Origin: Actinoplanes sp. M2I2
GTDB taxonomy: Bacteria; Actinomycetota; Actinomycetes; Mycobacteriales; Micromonosporaceae
Assembly: GCF_023544445.1 (NCBI RefSeq)
Contig: NZ_JALPVJ010000004.1
Location: 434,001-498,000 of the forward strand
Reading direction: 5' to 3'
DNA length: 64,000 nt
Position 1 is the stretch's first letter, and each line of letters begins with the position of its first letter. The translations under genes were made by a program, and so were the position numbers. This document shows positions 51,474 to 60,509 of the stretch, piece after piece. The notes beneath the pieces were generated by a model that saw only the letters and a list, made by a program, of their open reading frames with translations, was not told the DNA's origin and made no database searches.

Positions 51474-54283
51474 AGACCGCCGACGACCTGTGGGGCCTCT
51501 ACGAGCAGGCCCGCGTCCTGCCGCACGGCTCGGCCCAGATCGCGCTGGTCGAGCAGGTGCTGCGGCACGCCGACACGGTGAACGATCCGCACCTCGCCTT
51601 CACGGTGCGGCTGCTGGCCACGAACGCCTACACCTACGGCGGCGAGCCGGCCAAGGCGTTCGTCACGTTCGCCTGGGCGCTCAACGACTTCGACCGCAAC
51701 CCGGGCCGGCATCACGCGCACGGCAAGCACACGCTGCTGTGGCACTTCAAGACCATGGTCAACGCGATGCTCAACTTCCCCGAGATCCCGCTCGACCGCA
51801 CCCGCGCCGTGCTCGACGACATGGAGAGGCGCTACCGCGAGGACGGCCACAGCCTGCAGGCCGTCCACAAACACCGTTACCTGATCGCCGATCACATCGG
51901 GAGCCCCGAGGCCGACGAGTGGTTCGCCCGGTGGCAGGCCGCGCCGCGCGACGACCTCTCCGACTGCATCGGCTGCGACCCGTCGTCGGTCGCGGCCTTC
52001 CACGCCGAGCGCGAGCGGTGGGACGACGTGATCGCCACCGCCGAGCCGGTGCTGGCCGGCGAGCTGAGCTGCAGCGAGCAACCCCAGGGCATCCTGCGCG
52101 AACTGATGGTCGCCTACCTGCGCACCGGCCGTCCCGACGACGCGGCCGCCGCGCACCGGCGCTCCTACCGTCTCGAGCGCGGCAACCTGGCCGACCTGTG
52201 GAACCTCGGCACCCACCTGGCGTTCTGCGCGCGCACCGGCAACGAGCACCGCGGTCTCGAGATTCTGCAGCGCCACATCGACTGGCTCGACAAGGCGCCC
52301 TCCCCGGCGGCCGAGATGCACTTCTCGGCCGACGCGGCCATGCTGCTGCGCCGGCTCACCGAGCGCGGACACGGCGACGCGGTCGTCCACCTCCGCGGGC
52401 GTGGGAACGTCTCCGCCGCCGACTTGGGCGCCGAGCTGTCGACCCGGGCGACCGACCTGGCCAAGCGGTTCGACGAGCGCAACGGCACCGACCACCAGAG
52501 CCGGTCGATCGCCGCCGTGCTGGCCGCCGAGCCGTACGAGGTGGTGCTCACGCTGTCGCCGACCGCCCGGCCCCCGGTCGCGGTTGCCGTCCCGGTGCCC
52601 GTCGCCGAGGTCGCCGTCGCGGCTCCTGAGATCCCGGCCGAGGTCACGGCCGCCCAGTTGCTCGACCTGGCCCGGCAGTACGACCGGGCCGACGACGCTG
52701 TGGGGCTCGCCGCGGCTCTCGAAGCGGTCGATGCGCGCTTTCCCGAGCTGAGTGACCCGCAGCTGGGCGATTCGCGGCCGGAAGCTCTTCTGCTCGCCGC
52801 TCGGCGGGAGCTGCTGCTCGGTAACCGGCTGCGGTCGTCCGGGCGGACCGACTCCGGTGACCACTGGACTCGGGCCCTGGAGCTGTTCGTGGCGGCGGGG
52901 TCGGACGGCGAGGCCAGTGCCCTGCGCGCCCGCCTGGCGATGGAGGCCGGCTACGCCGGTGGTGAGGTCGACGAGGAGCCGGTCCGGGCCGATGTGACCC
53001 ACCAGGACGAACACGGCGGCGCCGTCGAGCGCGCCGATGCCTGGACGCGCCTGTCGATCCTGCACCTGATGAAGGACCGGCCCGAAGAGGCCAACGAGGC
53101 GGGCGACCGCAGCGACGAGCTCGCCGCCCAGGTCGGTGACCCGCGTCTGCTGGCCCTGCACGCGATGCTGCGAGCCCGCAGTCGGATGGCGATGCACCGC
53201 CACGACGAGGCCGTCGCGGCCGCCCGCGAGGCCTGGGAGTTCTATCGCCGGAACGGCCCGGCCCGCCGCATCGCCGAGGCGGGCACGATCTACGGCCACA
53301 CCGTCGACGACCCGGCGGAGCAGGCCGAGGCGTTCGGCGTCGTGCTGGCCACCGGCGAGACCGACAAGGCACTGGCCGCCCGGGTCGGCCGGGGCAATGC
53401 GCTGCTCCAGCTGGGCCGGCCCGCCGAAGCGATCCCCGACCTGGTCGAGGCGGTGGCGCTGTGCGCCGAGGCCGGGCTCGAGGCCGGCGGCGCGCACGCG
53501 CGTGGCGACCTGGCCAACGCCTATCGGCTGGCCGGGCGCCCGGTCGAGGGCGCCGAGGTGGCCGAGGAGGCGCTCGGGCTGTTCGAGCGGCTCGGCGACG
53601 AGGAATCGGCCGACAACACGCGTTACCTGTTGACCGGGCTCTATCAGGCGATCGGCGACAAGGACGGCGCCCTCGCGCTCTATCGCACCCTGGTCGAGCA
53701 TCTGGCCGACAACCCGGCCGGCCGTGGCCAGATCGCCGAGGAGGCCGCGGGGCTGCTCTTCGACCTCGATCGCGACGCCGAGGCGGCCGACACGTTCCGA
53801 GCCGCCGCGTCGGCCCTGCTCGCGGCCGGCGACCCGATCGGCGAGCTGCGCGCCCTGCGCCGGAGCGTCGCCGCGTCGCACTTCGCCGACCAGCCCGAGC
53901 AGGGGGAGGAGACCCTCCGGATCATCGCCGAGAAGTTCGACGCGCTCCCGGCCGAGGCGGCCGCCGAGCCCAATGCGATTTTTCAGCACTCGATGACCGC
54001 GTTCGAGGCCGGTAACCTGTTCATGTCGCGGGGCCGTTATGCCGAGGCGCTGCCACACCTTCGCGGCGCCCCGGAGCGGCTGCGGGCGATCGGCGCGACC
54101 GATCAGGCCGACCGCATCGAGGGCATGCTCGGCGAGGCGCTGCTCCGGGCCGGTCACTCGACCGAGGCTGAGGCGTTGCTGCGGGCACTGCTCGAACGCC
54201 TGCCCGACGACGCGCCGAGCCGCGAGGTGGCCGTCCGGGTGTACGAGGAAGCGCGGGCCGAGGCCGGGGGTCCCACATCCTGA
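51470..54283 (+). CDS. Large TPR-repeat protein paired with the Hsp90-like ATPase
   Basis: 937 residues from ATG 51470 behind GGGGAGGACAG, overlapping the upstream TGA by four bases. It is almost wholly helical: TPR-like pairs such as MVAYLRTGRPDDAAAAHRRSYRL, RGNALLQLGRPAEAIPDLVEAV, RGDLANAYRLAGRPVEGAEVAEEAL and LTGLYQAIGDKDGALALYRTLV are visible in the C-terminal half. A Pro/Val-rich hinge at about residues 365-390 separates two superhelices. TPR proteins commonly bind Hsp90; an open frame starting upstream at 50531 is out of phase with the Hsp90 gene and not used. Function unknown. Confidence 0.9.
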   Translation: MKTADDLWGLYEQARVLPHGSAQIALVEQVLRHADTVNDPHLAFTVRLLATNAYTYGGEPAKAFVTFAWALNDFDRNPGRHHAHGKHTLLWHFKTMVNAMLNFPEIPLDRTRAVLDDMERRYREDGHSLQAVHKHRYLIADHIGSPEADEWFARWQAAPRDDLSDCIGCDPSSVAAFHAERERWDDVIATAEPVLAGELSCSEQPQGILRELMVAYLRTGRPDDAAAAHRRSYRLERGNLADLWNLGTHLAFCARTGNEHRGLEILQRHIDWLDKAPSPAAEMHFSADAAMLLRRLTERGHGDAVVHLRGRGNVSAADLGAELSTRATDLAKRFDERNGTDHQSRSIAAVLAAEPYEVVLTLSPTARPPVAVAVPVPVAEVAVAAPEIPAEVTAAQLLDLARQYDRADDAVGLAAALEAVDARFPELSDPQLGDSRPEALLLAARRELLLGNRLRSSGRTDSGDHWTRALELFVAAGSDGEASALRARLAMEAGYAGGEVDEEPVRADVTHQDEHGGAVERADAWTRLSILHLMKDRPEEANEAGDRSDELAAQVGDPRLLALHAMLRARSRMAMHRHDEAVAAAREAWEFYRRNGPARRIAEAGTIYGHTVDDPAEQAEAFGVVLATGETDKALAARVGRGNALLQLGRPAEAIPDLVEAVALCAEAGLEAGGAHARGDLANAYRLAGRPVEGAEVAEEALGLFERLGDEESADNTRYLLTGLYQAIGDKDGALALYRTLVEHLADNPAGRGQIAEEAAGLLFDLDRDAEAADTFRAAASALLAAGDPIGELRALRRSVAASHFADQPEQGEETLRIIAEKFDALPAEAAAEPNAIFQHSMTAFEAGNLFMSRGRYAEALPHLRGAPERLRAIGATDQADRIEGMLGEALLRAGHSTEAEALLRALLERLPDDAPSREVAVRVYEEARAEAGGPTS

Positions 54284-54292
54284 ACGTCCGTT
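54283..54292. promoter_or_regulatory. Candidate TetR operator before tetR
   Basis: AACGTCCGTT, matching the AACGnnCGTT pattern found twice before the carboxyltransferase gene, lies 36 bp upstream of GTG 54328. Confidence 0.5.
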
Positions 54293-54327
54293 AAGGCGAC
54301 GGCTTGACAGCGGGATAAAGTGACCTC

Positions 54328-54933
54328 GTGACAACGGTTGATCAGCAGCAGCGTCCGGGTCCGCCCGCGCCCAGGCGGCGGTCGCGACGAGACGAGATCC
54401 TCGAGATCGCGGTGGGTCTGTTCGCGGCCCGCGGCTATCACGGGGTCTCCATGGACGACATCGGCTCGGCCGCGGGTGTCACCGGTCCGGCGCTCTATCA
54501 CCACTTCGCCGGCAAGGAGGCGATGCTGGTGGCCGCGCTGATCCCGGTGAGCGAGAGCCTGCTGCACGGGGGCAAGACCCGCGTCGGCCACCATCCCGAG
54601 GACGCCCGGGCCGCACTGGCCGACCTGATCGACTTCCACGTCGAGTTCGCCCTGGCCAACCCGGCTGTCATCGCGCTGCACCTGCATGAGCTCGACCGCC
54701 TGCCCGAGGAGCCGCGCCGGCAGATCCGCCGGTTGCAGCGTCTCTACGTCGAGGAGTGGGTGGGCGTGCTGGCCACGCTGCGGCCCGAGCTCGACGCGGC
54801 CGAGGCCCGGGTGCTCGCCCACTCGGCGTTCGGCCTGATGAACTCGACCCCGTTCCTCGGCGGCGAGGTCGACCGCCGCCGCCGCGCCGCCCTCCTGCGC
54901 GACGCCACGATGCACGCCCTCACCGGCCACTGA
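54328..54933 (+). CDS. TetR-family transcriptional regulator
   Basis: 201 residues from GTG 54328. The N-terminal HTH is RRDEILEIAVGLFAARGYHGVSMDDIG, then VTGPALYHHFAGKEAMLVAALI; residues beyond about 90 form the ligand-binding helical domain (HVEFALANPAVIALHLHELDRL). A TAAAGT -10-like element (54316-54321) ends six bases before the start, suggesting a leaderless message. Its position before the biotin carboxylase and shared operator motifs suggest control of acyl-CoA catabolism. The effector is probably an acyl-CoA, by inference. Confidence 0.88.
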   Translation: MTTVDQQQRPGPPAPRRRSRRDEILEIAVGLFAARGYHGVSMDDIGSAAGVTGPALYHHFAGKEAMLVAALIPVSESLLHGGKTRVGHHPEDARAALADLIDFHVEFALANPAVIALHLHELDRLPEEPRRQIRRLQRLYVEEWVGVLATLRPELDAAEARVLAHSAFGLMNSTPFLGGEVDRRRRAALLRDATMHALTGH

Positions 54934-55202
54934 CCTCCCGTCCCGAGCGCCCGACCGGCCACGGCCCGACTCCGCCGGCAAAGCGACGCTCGTAGGTAGA
55001 ACAGTCCCACCGGCACAGCGACACCCCGGCAGGCAGAGCGACACGTCGTCGGCAGCGCACCGCCCGCCTTGAGGACGCACCACCCGGCCGCTACCCGGCC
55101 GCCGCAACCGCACCGGCCGCCACCCATGGCCGGGCACAAGGCCCCACGGGCCGACAAAACATCAGCCGCCCCACCGGGCGACGGAAGAAGAGAAGGTCAA
55201 CG
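54934..55202. other. Spacer before the biotin carboxylase gene
   Basis: 269 bp without a gene, dominated by CCGGC/CGACA-rich words. Contains AAGG as the ribosome binding site of the next gene near its end. No operator match is seen. Confidence 0.5.
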
Positions 55203-56549
55203 ATGATCGACTCGCTGCTCATCGCGAACCGGGGCGAGATCGCCCGCCGGATCATCCGCACGGCGAAACGACTCGGCATTCGGACTGTCGCCGTCTATTC
55301 CGACGCCGACGAGGGGATGCCCTTCGTCCTGGAGGCCGACGAGGCGGTTCGGTTGGGGCCGGCCGACCCGGCCCAGAGCTACCGCAACGCCGAGGCCGTC
55401 CTGGCCGCCGCCAAGGCGACCGGTGCGCAGGCCATCCACCCGGGCTACGGCTTCCTCAGCGAGAACGCCGACTTCGCCCGTCAGGTCGAGGCCGACGGGC
55501 TGATCTGGGTCGGCCCGGGCGCCGACGCGATCGACGCGATGGGCGACAAGATCAACGCGCGCAACCTGATGGCCGCGGCCGGAGTGCCGGTCGCGCCCGG
55601 CACCGCGACCCCGGTTGCCGGCGTCGACGCGGCCGTCGCCGCCGTGGCCGGGATCGGCTACCCGGTGATGGTGAAGGCCGCCGCGGGCGGTGGCGGCATG
55701 GGCATGGCCGTCGCGACCGACGAGGCGGCCCTGCGCACCGAGTTCGCCAAGGTCGGGGCGTTCGCCGAGCGCATGTTCGGAAGCGCCGACGTGCTGCTGG
55801 AGCGCTACTTCCCCCGGGTACGCCACGTCGAGGTGCAGATCCTGGGCCTCGCCGACGGCCGGGTGATCGCTCTGAGCGAGCGCGAGTGTTCCGTCCAGCG
55901 GCGCAACCAGAAACTGGTCGAGGAGGCGCCGAGCCCCGCCGTCGACGAGGACCTGCGCGCCCGCTTGCTGGCCGCCGCGGTCACCGCCGGGGAGACGGTC
56001 GGCTATCGCAACGCCGGCACCGTCGAGTGTCTGCTGGACCCGGCGACGGGTGACTTCTTCTTCCTCGAGATGAACACCCGCCTGCAGGTCGAGCACCCGA
56101 TCACCGAGCTTCTCCACGGCATCGACCTGGTCGAGGAGCAGCTGCGCGTCGCCTCGGGGGAGGCGCCGACGTTCACCGGCGTGCCGGGAACGACCGGTCA
56201 CGCGATCGAGCTGCGGATCAACGCCGAGGATCCGAAACGGTTCCTGCCCGGGCCCGGCAAGATCACCACCTGGGTGGAGCCGACCGGCGAGGGCGTCCGG
56301 GTCGACGCCGGCTATGCCGACGGCACGACGGTCGGCATGTCCTACGACTCCCTGATGGCCAAGCTGATCGTCGTGGGGGCGGACCGCGACGAGGCGATCA
56401 CCCGGGCCCGCGCGGCGGTCGCCGGCTTCGCGATCGCCGGGCCCAAGAACAATCTCCCGTTCTTCACCGAGCTGCTGGAGAACGACGAGTTCCTGTCGGG
56501 CGACTACGACACCGCCATCGTCTCGCGGATGAGGAAGTCCGGCCGATGA
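55203..56549 (+). CDS. Biotin carboxylase subunit (acyl-CoA carboxylase), lacking a biotin carrier domain
   Basis: 448 residues. The biotin carboxylase/ATP-grasp fold is complete: ANRGEIARRIIRTAKRLG, the glycine loop VKAAAGGGGMGM, and ECLLDPATGDFFFLEMNTRLQVEHPITE with the catalytic Glu/Asn/Arg. It ends soon after the carboxylase C-terminus (FFTELLENDEFLSGDYDTAIV). The usual actinobacterial alpha subunits of this locus are about 650 residues and end in a biotinyl carrier domain with an (A/V)MKM motif; none is present here. The stop overlaps the next start. Confidence 0.93.
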   Translation: MIDSLLIANRGEIARRIIRTAKRLGIRTVAVYSDADEGMPFVLEADEAVRLGPADPAQSYRNAEAVLAAAKATGAQAIHPGYGFLSENADFARQVEADGLIWVGPGADAIDAMGDKINARNLMAAAGVPVAPGTATPVAGVDAAVAAVAGIGYPVMVKAAAGGGGMGMAVATDEAALRTEFAKVGAFAERMFGSADVLLERYFPRVRHVEVQILGLADGRVIALSERECSVQRRNQKLVEEAPSPAVDEDLRARLLAAAVTAGETVGYRNAGTVECLLDPATGDFFFLEMNTRLQVEHPITELLHGIDLVEEQLRVASGEAPTFTGVPGTTGHAIELRINAEDPKRFLPGPGKITTWVEPTGEGVRVDAGYADGTTVGMSYDSLMAKLIVVGADRDEAITRARAAVAGFAIAGPKNNLPFFTELLENDEFLSGDYDTAIVSRMRKSGR

Positions 56550-57424
56550 CGTCCGTGAGCATCCGCGAGGTCGCCCCGCGTGACGGCCTGCAGAACGAGG
56601 ACCCTGTCCCGACCGACGCCAAGGTCCGTCTGATCGACGCGCTGAGCGGCACCGGGGTGCGCCGCATCGAGGCGGTCTCGTTCGTCCATCCGCGGGCCAT
56701 CCCGCAGATGGCCGACGCCGACGAGGTGTGGGCGCGGGTCGACCGCCGTCCCGGTATCCGGTATTCGGCGCTGATCCCGAACACCCGGGGTGCGCAGCGG
56801 GCGCTGGCCGCCGGCTTCCGCGAGATCGAGGTCGTAGTGTCCGCTTCGGACACTCACAACCGGCGCAATCTCAACCGGTCGACCGACGAGTCGCTCGACG
56901 ACATCGCCGGGCTCATCCCGCTGATCCACCAGGCCGGCGCCACGGTTGAGGTGATCGTCGCGACCAGCTTCGGCTGTCCGTTCGAGGGGGACATCGATCC
57001 CGGCCGGGTGGCGTCGATCGTGGGGCGTGTCCGGGCCGACGGGGCCGACCGCATCGCCTTCGGCGACACGACCGGCATGGCCACTCCCCGCCGGGTCCGT
57101 GACCTGCTGTCGGCCGTCCGTCCCGACCTGCTGCACTTCCACAACACCAGGGGTACGGGGCTGGCCAACATCCTGACCGCGCTGGAGCTCGGCGTCACCG
57201 AGTTCGACGCCAGCGTCGGCGGGATCGGGGGCTGCCCGTACGCGCCGGGCGCCTCGGGCAACGTGGCCACCGAGGAGGTCGTGCACATGCTGCACGACAT
57301 GGGTATAGACACCGGAATCGACTTGGATCGCCTGATCCGTACGGCCGAAATGGCGGAGAAGCTGCTCGGCCGCACTCTGCCGTCAGGTGTTCTGCGAGCA
57401 GGGCCGCGTACCCGGCTGGTGTGA
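56546..57424 (+). CDS. Hydroxymethylglutaryl-CoA lyase
   Basis: 292 residues. N-terminal REVAPRDGLQNE supplies the active-site Arg and Asp. The signature segment FDASVGGIGGCPYAPGASGN (catalytic Cys in GGCPYAPGA) and HFHNTRGTGLAN with the metal-binding His identify HMG-CoA lyase rather than isopropylmalate synthase. It makes acetoacetate and acetyl-CoA in the last step of leucine breakdown. ATGA overlap with the biotin carboxylase gene. Confidence 0.95.
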   Translation: MTSVSIREVAPRDGLQNEDPVPTDAKVRLIDALSGTGVRRIEAVSFVHPRAIPQMADADEVWARVDRRPGIRYSALIPNTRGAQRALAAGFREIEVVVSASDTHNRRNLNRSTDESLDDIAGLIPLIHQAGATVEVIVATSFGCPFEGDIDPGRVASIVGRVRADGADRIAFGDTTGMATPRRVRDLLSAVRPDLLHFHNTRGTGLANILTALELGVTEFDASVGGIGGCPYAPGASGNVATEEVVHMLHDMGIDTGIDLDRLIRTAEMAEKLLGRTLPSGVLRAGPRTRLV

Positions 57425-57572
57425 TTCCATCCGCACGAACGCGCGATCATTTTTCCTATTTGTCCGCGTGACCGCTCTCCGGTCGTGTCGTTACCAATAC
57501 CGAGTGGCCGATATCGCCGAAACGAAAAGGCGGATCTGCTACCGGTTCAGCCGACACGACGAGGGGCGAATC

Positions 57573-58643
57573 ATGACGGTATCGGGGGTCGAGCGCACGC
57601 CGCGCACGGCGTACCCGTTGCCCGTGCCGCCCACCGGTGTCTCCACGCCCTTGCCGCCTTCCATCCAGGGGGCGGAGCGGCGATCGGAGAGCCGCGCGCG
57701 ACGCACCGGACACCGGTGGAGTCTGCGCGTCCTCGTCGTCGGTGGCCTGGCCGGTGCGGCCTGGCTGCTCACCGGCTCCGCCGCCCAGGCAGCGGACCGG
57801 GCCGACGAGCCCGACGGCTCGTTGCTCGGATCCCTCGTGGGCGCCGACGCCACCTCGCCGGTCACCGGACTCCTGCAGGCGGCCGCCCAGCCGCTGGAGT
57901 ACACCGGGCCGGCACACCATGATCGCCACCTCGTGTCCGACATCCTCGACGTACCCCGGCAGGTCCTGACCGGTCCGGCGGAGCTGATCGACGACTTCGG
58001 GCACGAACCCTCCGACACCTTTGTGGACACCTTCACCGGTGCCGACGAGGTCCTGGGGGAGGCTGCCGCACCACTCCGCCCCACCGGCGAAGCGGCGCCC
58101 GACCAGCGGCTCACCGCGGTGACCGAGCCGGTCACCGCGGCCGTGCTCGCCGCCGACGCCGAGCTCCCGGACGCGACCGAACTCCCGAGTGAGGAAGCAC
58201 CCTCCGACGAGCCTCAGCCCGCTCCCGTCCCCCGGGAGACGGAGCAGACGGCCGAGCCCAGCCGCGTACAGAAGCACCAAGCCCGGCCCGCTCCGGAGAC
58301 CGGCCGTCACGCCGTCCCGGTCAAGCGCGGCAAGGTGTCCCCGGCGCCGTCCGCCCACCGGCTTCAGCACCGCACCGCTCACGCGGTGACGGCGAAGCCG
58401 GAGACGGAACCGGCGGACAGCACCCCCGGCGGTGACGAACCGGCCGCTCCCCGGCGGCTGCACCCGGGGGATGTCAGCGGTACCCCGACCAGCGCGTCGG
58501 GAACTCCGACGGAAGGCGGCTCCGCGGCCTTCCTGCCGGTAGCGATCGCGAACAGCACGATGGCGCGCCACGTGCCGGCGATCGCGTCCGATGTCGAGGT
58601 CCGGCGCTTCGACGCCGAGGCCCCGACCGTCTCACCTGACTGA
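57573..58643 (+). CDS. Secreted/anchored Pro-Glu-rich hypothetical protein
   Basis: 356 residues from ATG 57573 behind GAGGGGCGAATC. After an Arg-rich stretch, SLRVLVVGGLAGAAWLLTGSAAQA forms a signal peptide/TM segment at residues 50-73. The mature part has LLGSLVGADATSPVTGLLQAA and DILDVPRQVLTGPAEL, possible amphipathic helices, then a Pro/Glu/Thr-rich region to the C-terminus, with no cysteine-rich or enzyme motif. Codon use is like neighbouring genes. Family not recognised. Location next to a chaplin-like gene suggests cell-surface or spore-coat function, which is only inference. Confidence 0.7.
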   Translation: MTVSGVERTPRTAYPLPVPPTGVSTPLPPSIQGAERRSESRARRTGHRWSLRVLVVGGLAGAAWLLTGSAAQAADRADEPDGSLLGSLVGADATSPVTGLLQAAAQPLEYTGPAHHDRHLVSDILDVPRQVLTGPAELIDDFGHEPSDTFVDTFTGADEVLGEAAAPLRPTGEAAPDQRLTAVTEPVTAAVLAADAELPDATELPSEEAPSDEPQPAPVPRETEQTAEPSRVQKHQARPAPETGRHAVPVKRGKVSPAPSAHRLQHRTAHAVTAKPETEPADSTPGGDEPAAPRRLHPGDVSGTPTSASGTPTEGGSAAFLPVAIANSTMARHVPAIASDVEVRRFDAEAPTVSPD

Positions 58644-58931
58644 GTGATGGCGATCGGCGGTCCGCCCGACCGCCGGTGAACCGGCCGGCACCGGCTTCGG
58701 TGTCCGCGTTCCGGGCCTGATTCCCGAACCGCTTGCGAACAAGCGGCGAATCGTCCGACGCCTGAATCACACGCACCGCACCGAAGCGCCGGATCGGGCG
58801 CATGTCGACAGGCGGGGTCAGGGCAGAAAGAAACGAGCCAGGGCACCGCTGCGCCCGAAAGTGCAATTTCGACCCCCAATTCAATAAGCAACACCATTGC
58901 CGAAAAATTATTGAAAGGCATTTCTTTTCTC

Positions 58932-60278
58932 ATGAAGACTTGGGTTCGTAAGACTCTGAGCGTCGGCGTCCTGGCCGCCGGCGCCCTGCTGTTCGCCCCG
59001 GGCGCCGCGAACGCCGACACCCGCCAGGTCACCGGCGGCAACACCGGCATCCTGAACGGCACCCAGATCGCCGTTCCGGTGCAGGTTCCGGTCAACGTCG
59101 TCGGCAACTCGCTGGGGATCCTCGGCGTGGCCGACGCCCGCGGCGCCGGCGTCAACAACGTGACCGAGAGCGGTCGCCGTGGCGACCGTGGCCCGGTCCA
59201 GGCCAGCGGCGGCAACGTCGGCATCCTCAACGGCACCCAGGCCTACCTGCCGATCAGCGTGCCGGTCAACCTGGTCGGCAACGCCGCCGCGGTCGGTGGC
59301 TTCGCCAGCTCGCAGGGTGTCGGCGTCAACCGCACCGAGAGCGCCAAGAAGACCGAGCACCGCCGCTGGGACGACCCGACCCAGGTCAGCGGTCAGAACT
59401 TCGGCATCGGCAACGGCAGCCAGATCTACGCGCCGGTCGACGTCCCGATCAACGTCTGCGGCAACTCGCTGGCGATCCTCGGCTTCAGCCAGTCCAGCGC
59501 GGTCTGCGCGAACAACGTCTCGGGCAACCGGGGCGGCCGGGGCCTGTGGCGCGAGAGCACGCCCGGCGGCCACGGTGGCCGTCAGGTCAGCGGTCAGAAC
59601 TTCGGCATCGCGAACGGCACCCAGCTGTACGCGCCGATCAGCCTCCCGGTGAACCTGGCCGGCAACTCGGCCGCTCTGCTGGGCTCGTCCAGCAGCCGCG
59701 CGGTCGCGGTCAACGAGTCGGGTCACGATGACGACTTCGGCCAGGCCTCGGGCCCGAACTTCGGCCTCCTGAACGGCACCCAGCTCGGCGTGCCGATCAA
59801 CGTGCCGATCAACGCCTGCGGCAACGCGCTCGGTGTCCTGGGCGCTGCGCACTCGGCTGCGGCCTGCCTGAACGAGGGCGACGACCGGCGTGCCCGCGGC
59901 TTCGATGACGACCGCTGGGACGGCGACCACGGTCACGGCCGCCCGGGTCACGACCACGGTGGCGACTGGGACGACAACGACGGCGACAAGGGCGACGTCG
60001 ACGAGTACAAGGGCGACGACGACGAGTACAAGGGCGACGGCGACGTCCGCGGCGACCAGAAGGACTACCCGGACGACGTGGCCGACGACGACGTCGCCGA
60101 CGACGCGGGCGAGGAGCCGGCCGTCAGCGACGACGGTTACACCAAGCCGGCGGCTGCCGGTTCGAAGAGCAACTCCAAGGGCGGCCGCGCCGGCGCCACC
60201 GAGTCCTCCTCGATCTCGAGCCTGACCGAGACCGTCAGTGGTGTCGGCGGCCTGGGCCTGCTGAACACCCTGCGCTGA
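58932..60278 (+). CDS. Secreted protein with five chaplin-like repeats
   Basis: 448 residues from ATG 58932. Signal peptide KTWVRKTLSVGVLAAGALLF with APGAANA ends at about residue 28. Five repeats start at residues 32, 90, 151, 218 and 271; each contains GNxxGIxNGTQ-like, VPVxVPVNVxGNS and a GLxxLG-like core, as in the chaplin domain. Repeats 3 and 5 have two Cys each (VCGNS...AVCANN and ACGNA...AACLNE), as in true chaplins; the others have none. A Gly/Asp/His-rich acidic tail follows (about residues 316-415). In Streptomyces chaplins are 1-3-domain amyloid-forming surface proteins; the five-domain form is unusual. No LPxTG sorting motif. Confidence 0.88.
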   Translation: MKTWVRKTLSVGVLAAGALLFAPGAANADTRQVTGGNTGILNGTQIAVPVQVPVNVVGNSLGILGVADARGAGVNNVTESGRRGDRGPVQASGGNVGILNGTQAYLPISVPVNLVGNAAAVGGFASSQGVGVNRTESAKKTEHRRWDDPTQVSGQNFGIGNGSQIYAPVDVPINVCGNSLAILGFSQSSAVCANNVSGNRGGRGLWRESTPGGHGGRQVSGQNFGIANGTQLYAPISLPVNLAGNSAALLGSSSSRAVAVNESGHDDDFGQASGPNFGLLNGTQLGVPINVPINACGNALGVLGAAHSAAACLNEGDDRRARGFDDDRWDGDHGHGRPGHDHGGDWDDNDGDKGDVDEYKGDDDEYKGDGDVRGDQKDYPDDVADDDVADDAGEEPAVSDDGYTKPAAAGSKSNSKGGRAGATESSSISSLTETVSGVGGLGLLNTLR

Positions 60279-60400
60279 AGCTCGCTCTCCCACGGGGGAT
60301 AGCGGAAGACCGGGTCGTGCCGGTCCCGGGCGCGACCCGAACGACGCCAGGAGGCGTCGGGTAACAGCCGGTGCCCCTCCACGGCATCGGTGGCAGTGAA

Positions 60401-60441
60401 ACGGACGGGAGTCTCCGCAACCAGCGGGGGCTCCCGTCCGT
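60401..60441 (+). terminator. Terminator after the chaplin-like gene
   Basis: ACGGACGGGAG (60401-60411) pairs with CTCCCGTCCGT (60431-60441). The inner part TCTCCGC/GCGGGGG continues the stem to about 18 bp with two G/T pairs and a five-base loop. The right arm ends 3 bp before the accD -35 box. Confidence 0.88.
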
Positions 60442-60443
60442 CG

Positions 60444-60498
60444 TTGCCGCGGCCTCCCGGATGAGCTAGCCTAACGATCGTTCACGTTAACGAGCGTT
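60444..60498 (+). promoter_or_regulatory. Promoter and operator of the carboxyltransferase gene
   Basis: TTGCCG (60444-60449) and TAGCCT (60467-60472) are 17 bp apart. Directly after them are AACGATCGTT (60473-60482) and AACGAGCGTT (60489-60498). Both match AACGnnCGTT; the first is a perfect palindrome. Repressor binding there would block transcription start. Confidence 0.7.
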
Positions 60499-60509
60499 CA
60501 GGAGGCTGC

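Noticed and set aside
51359..54334. 991-residue minus-strand frame opposite the TPR gene
   Set aside because: Shadow of the TPR gene; Gly/Arg-rich without domains.
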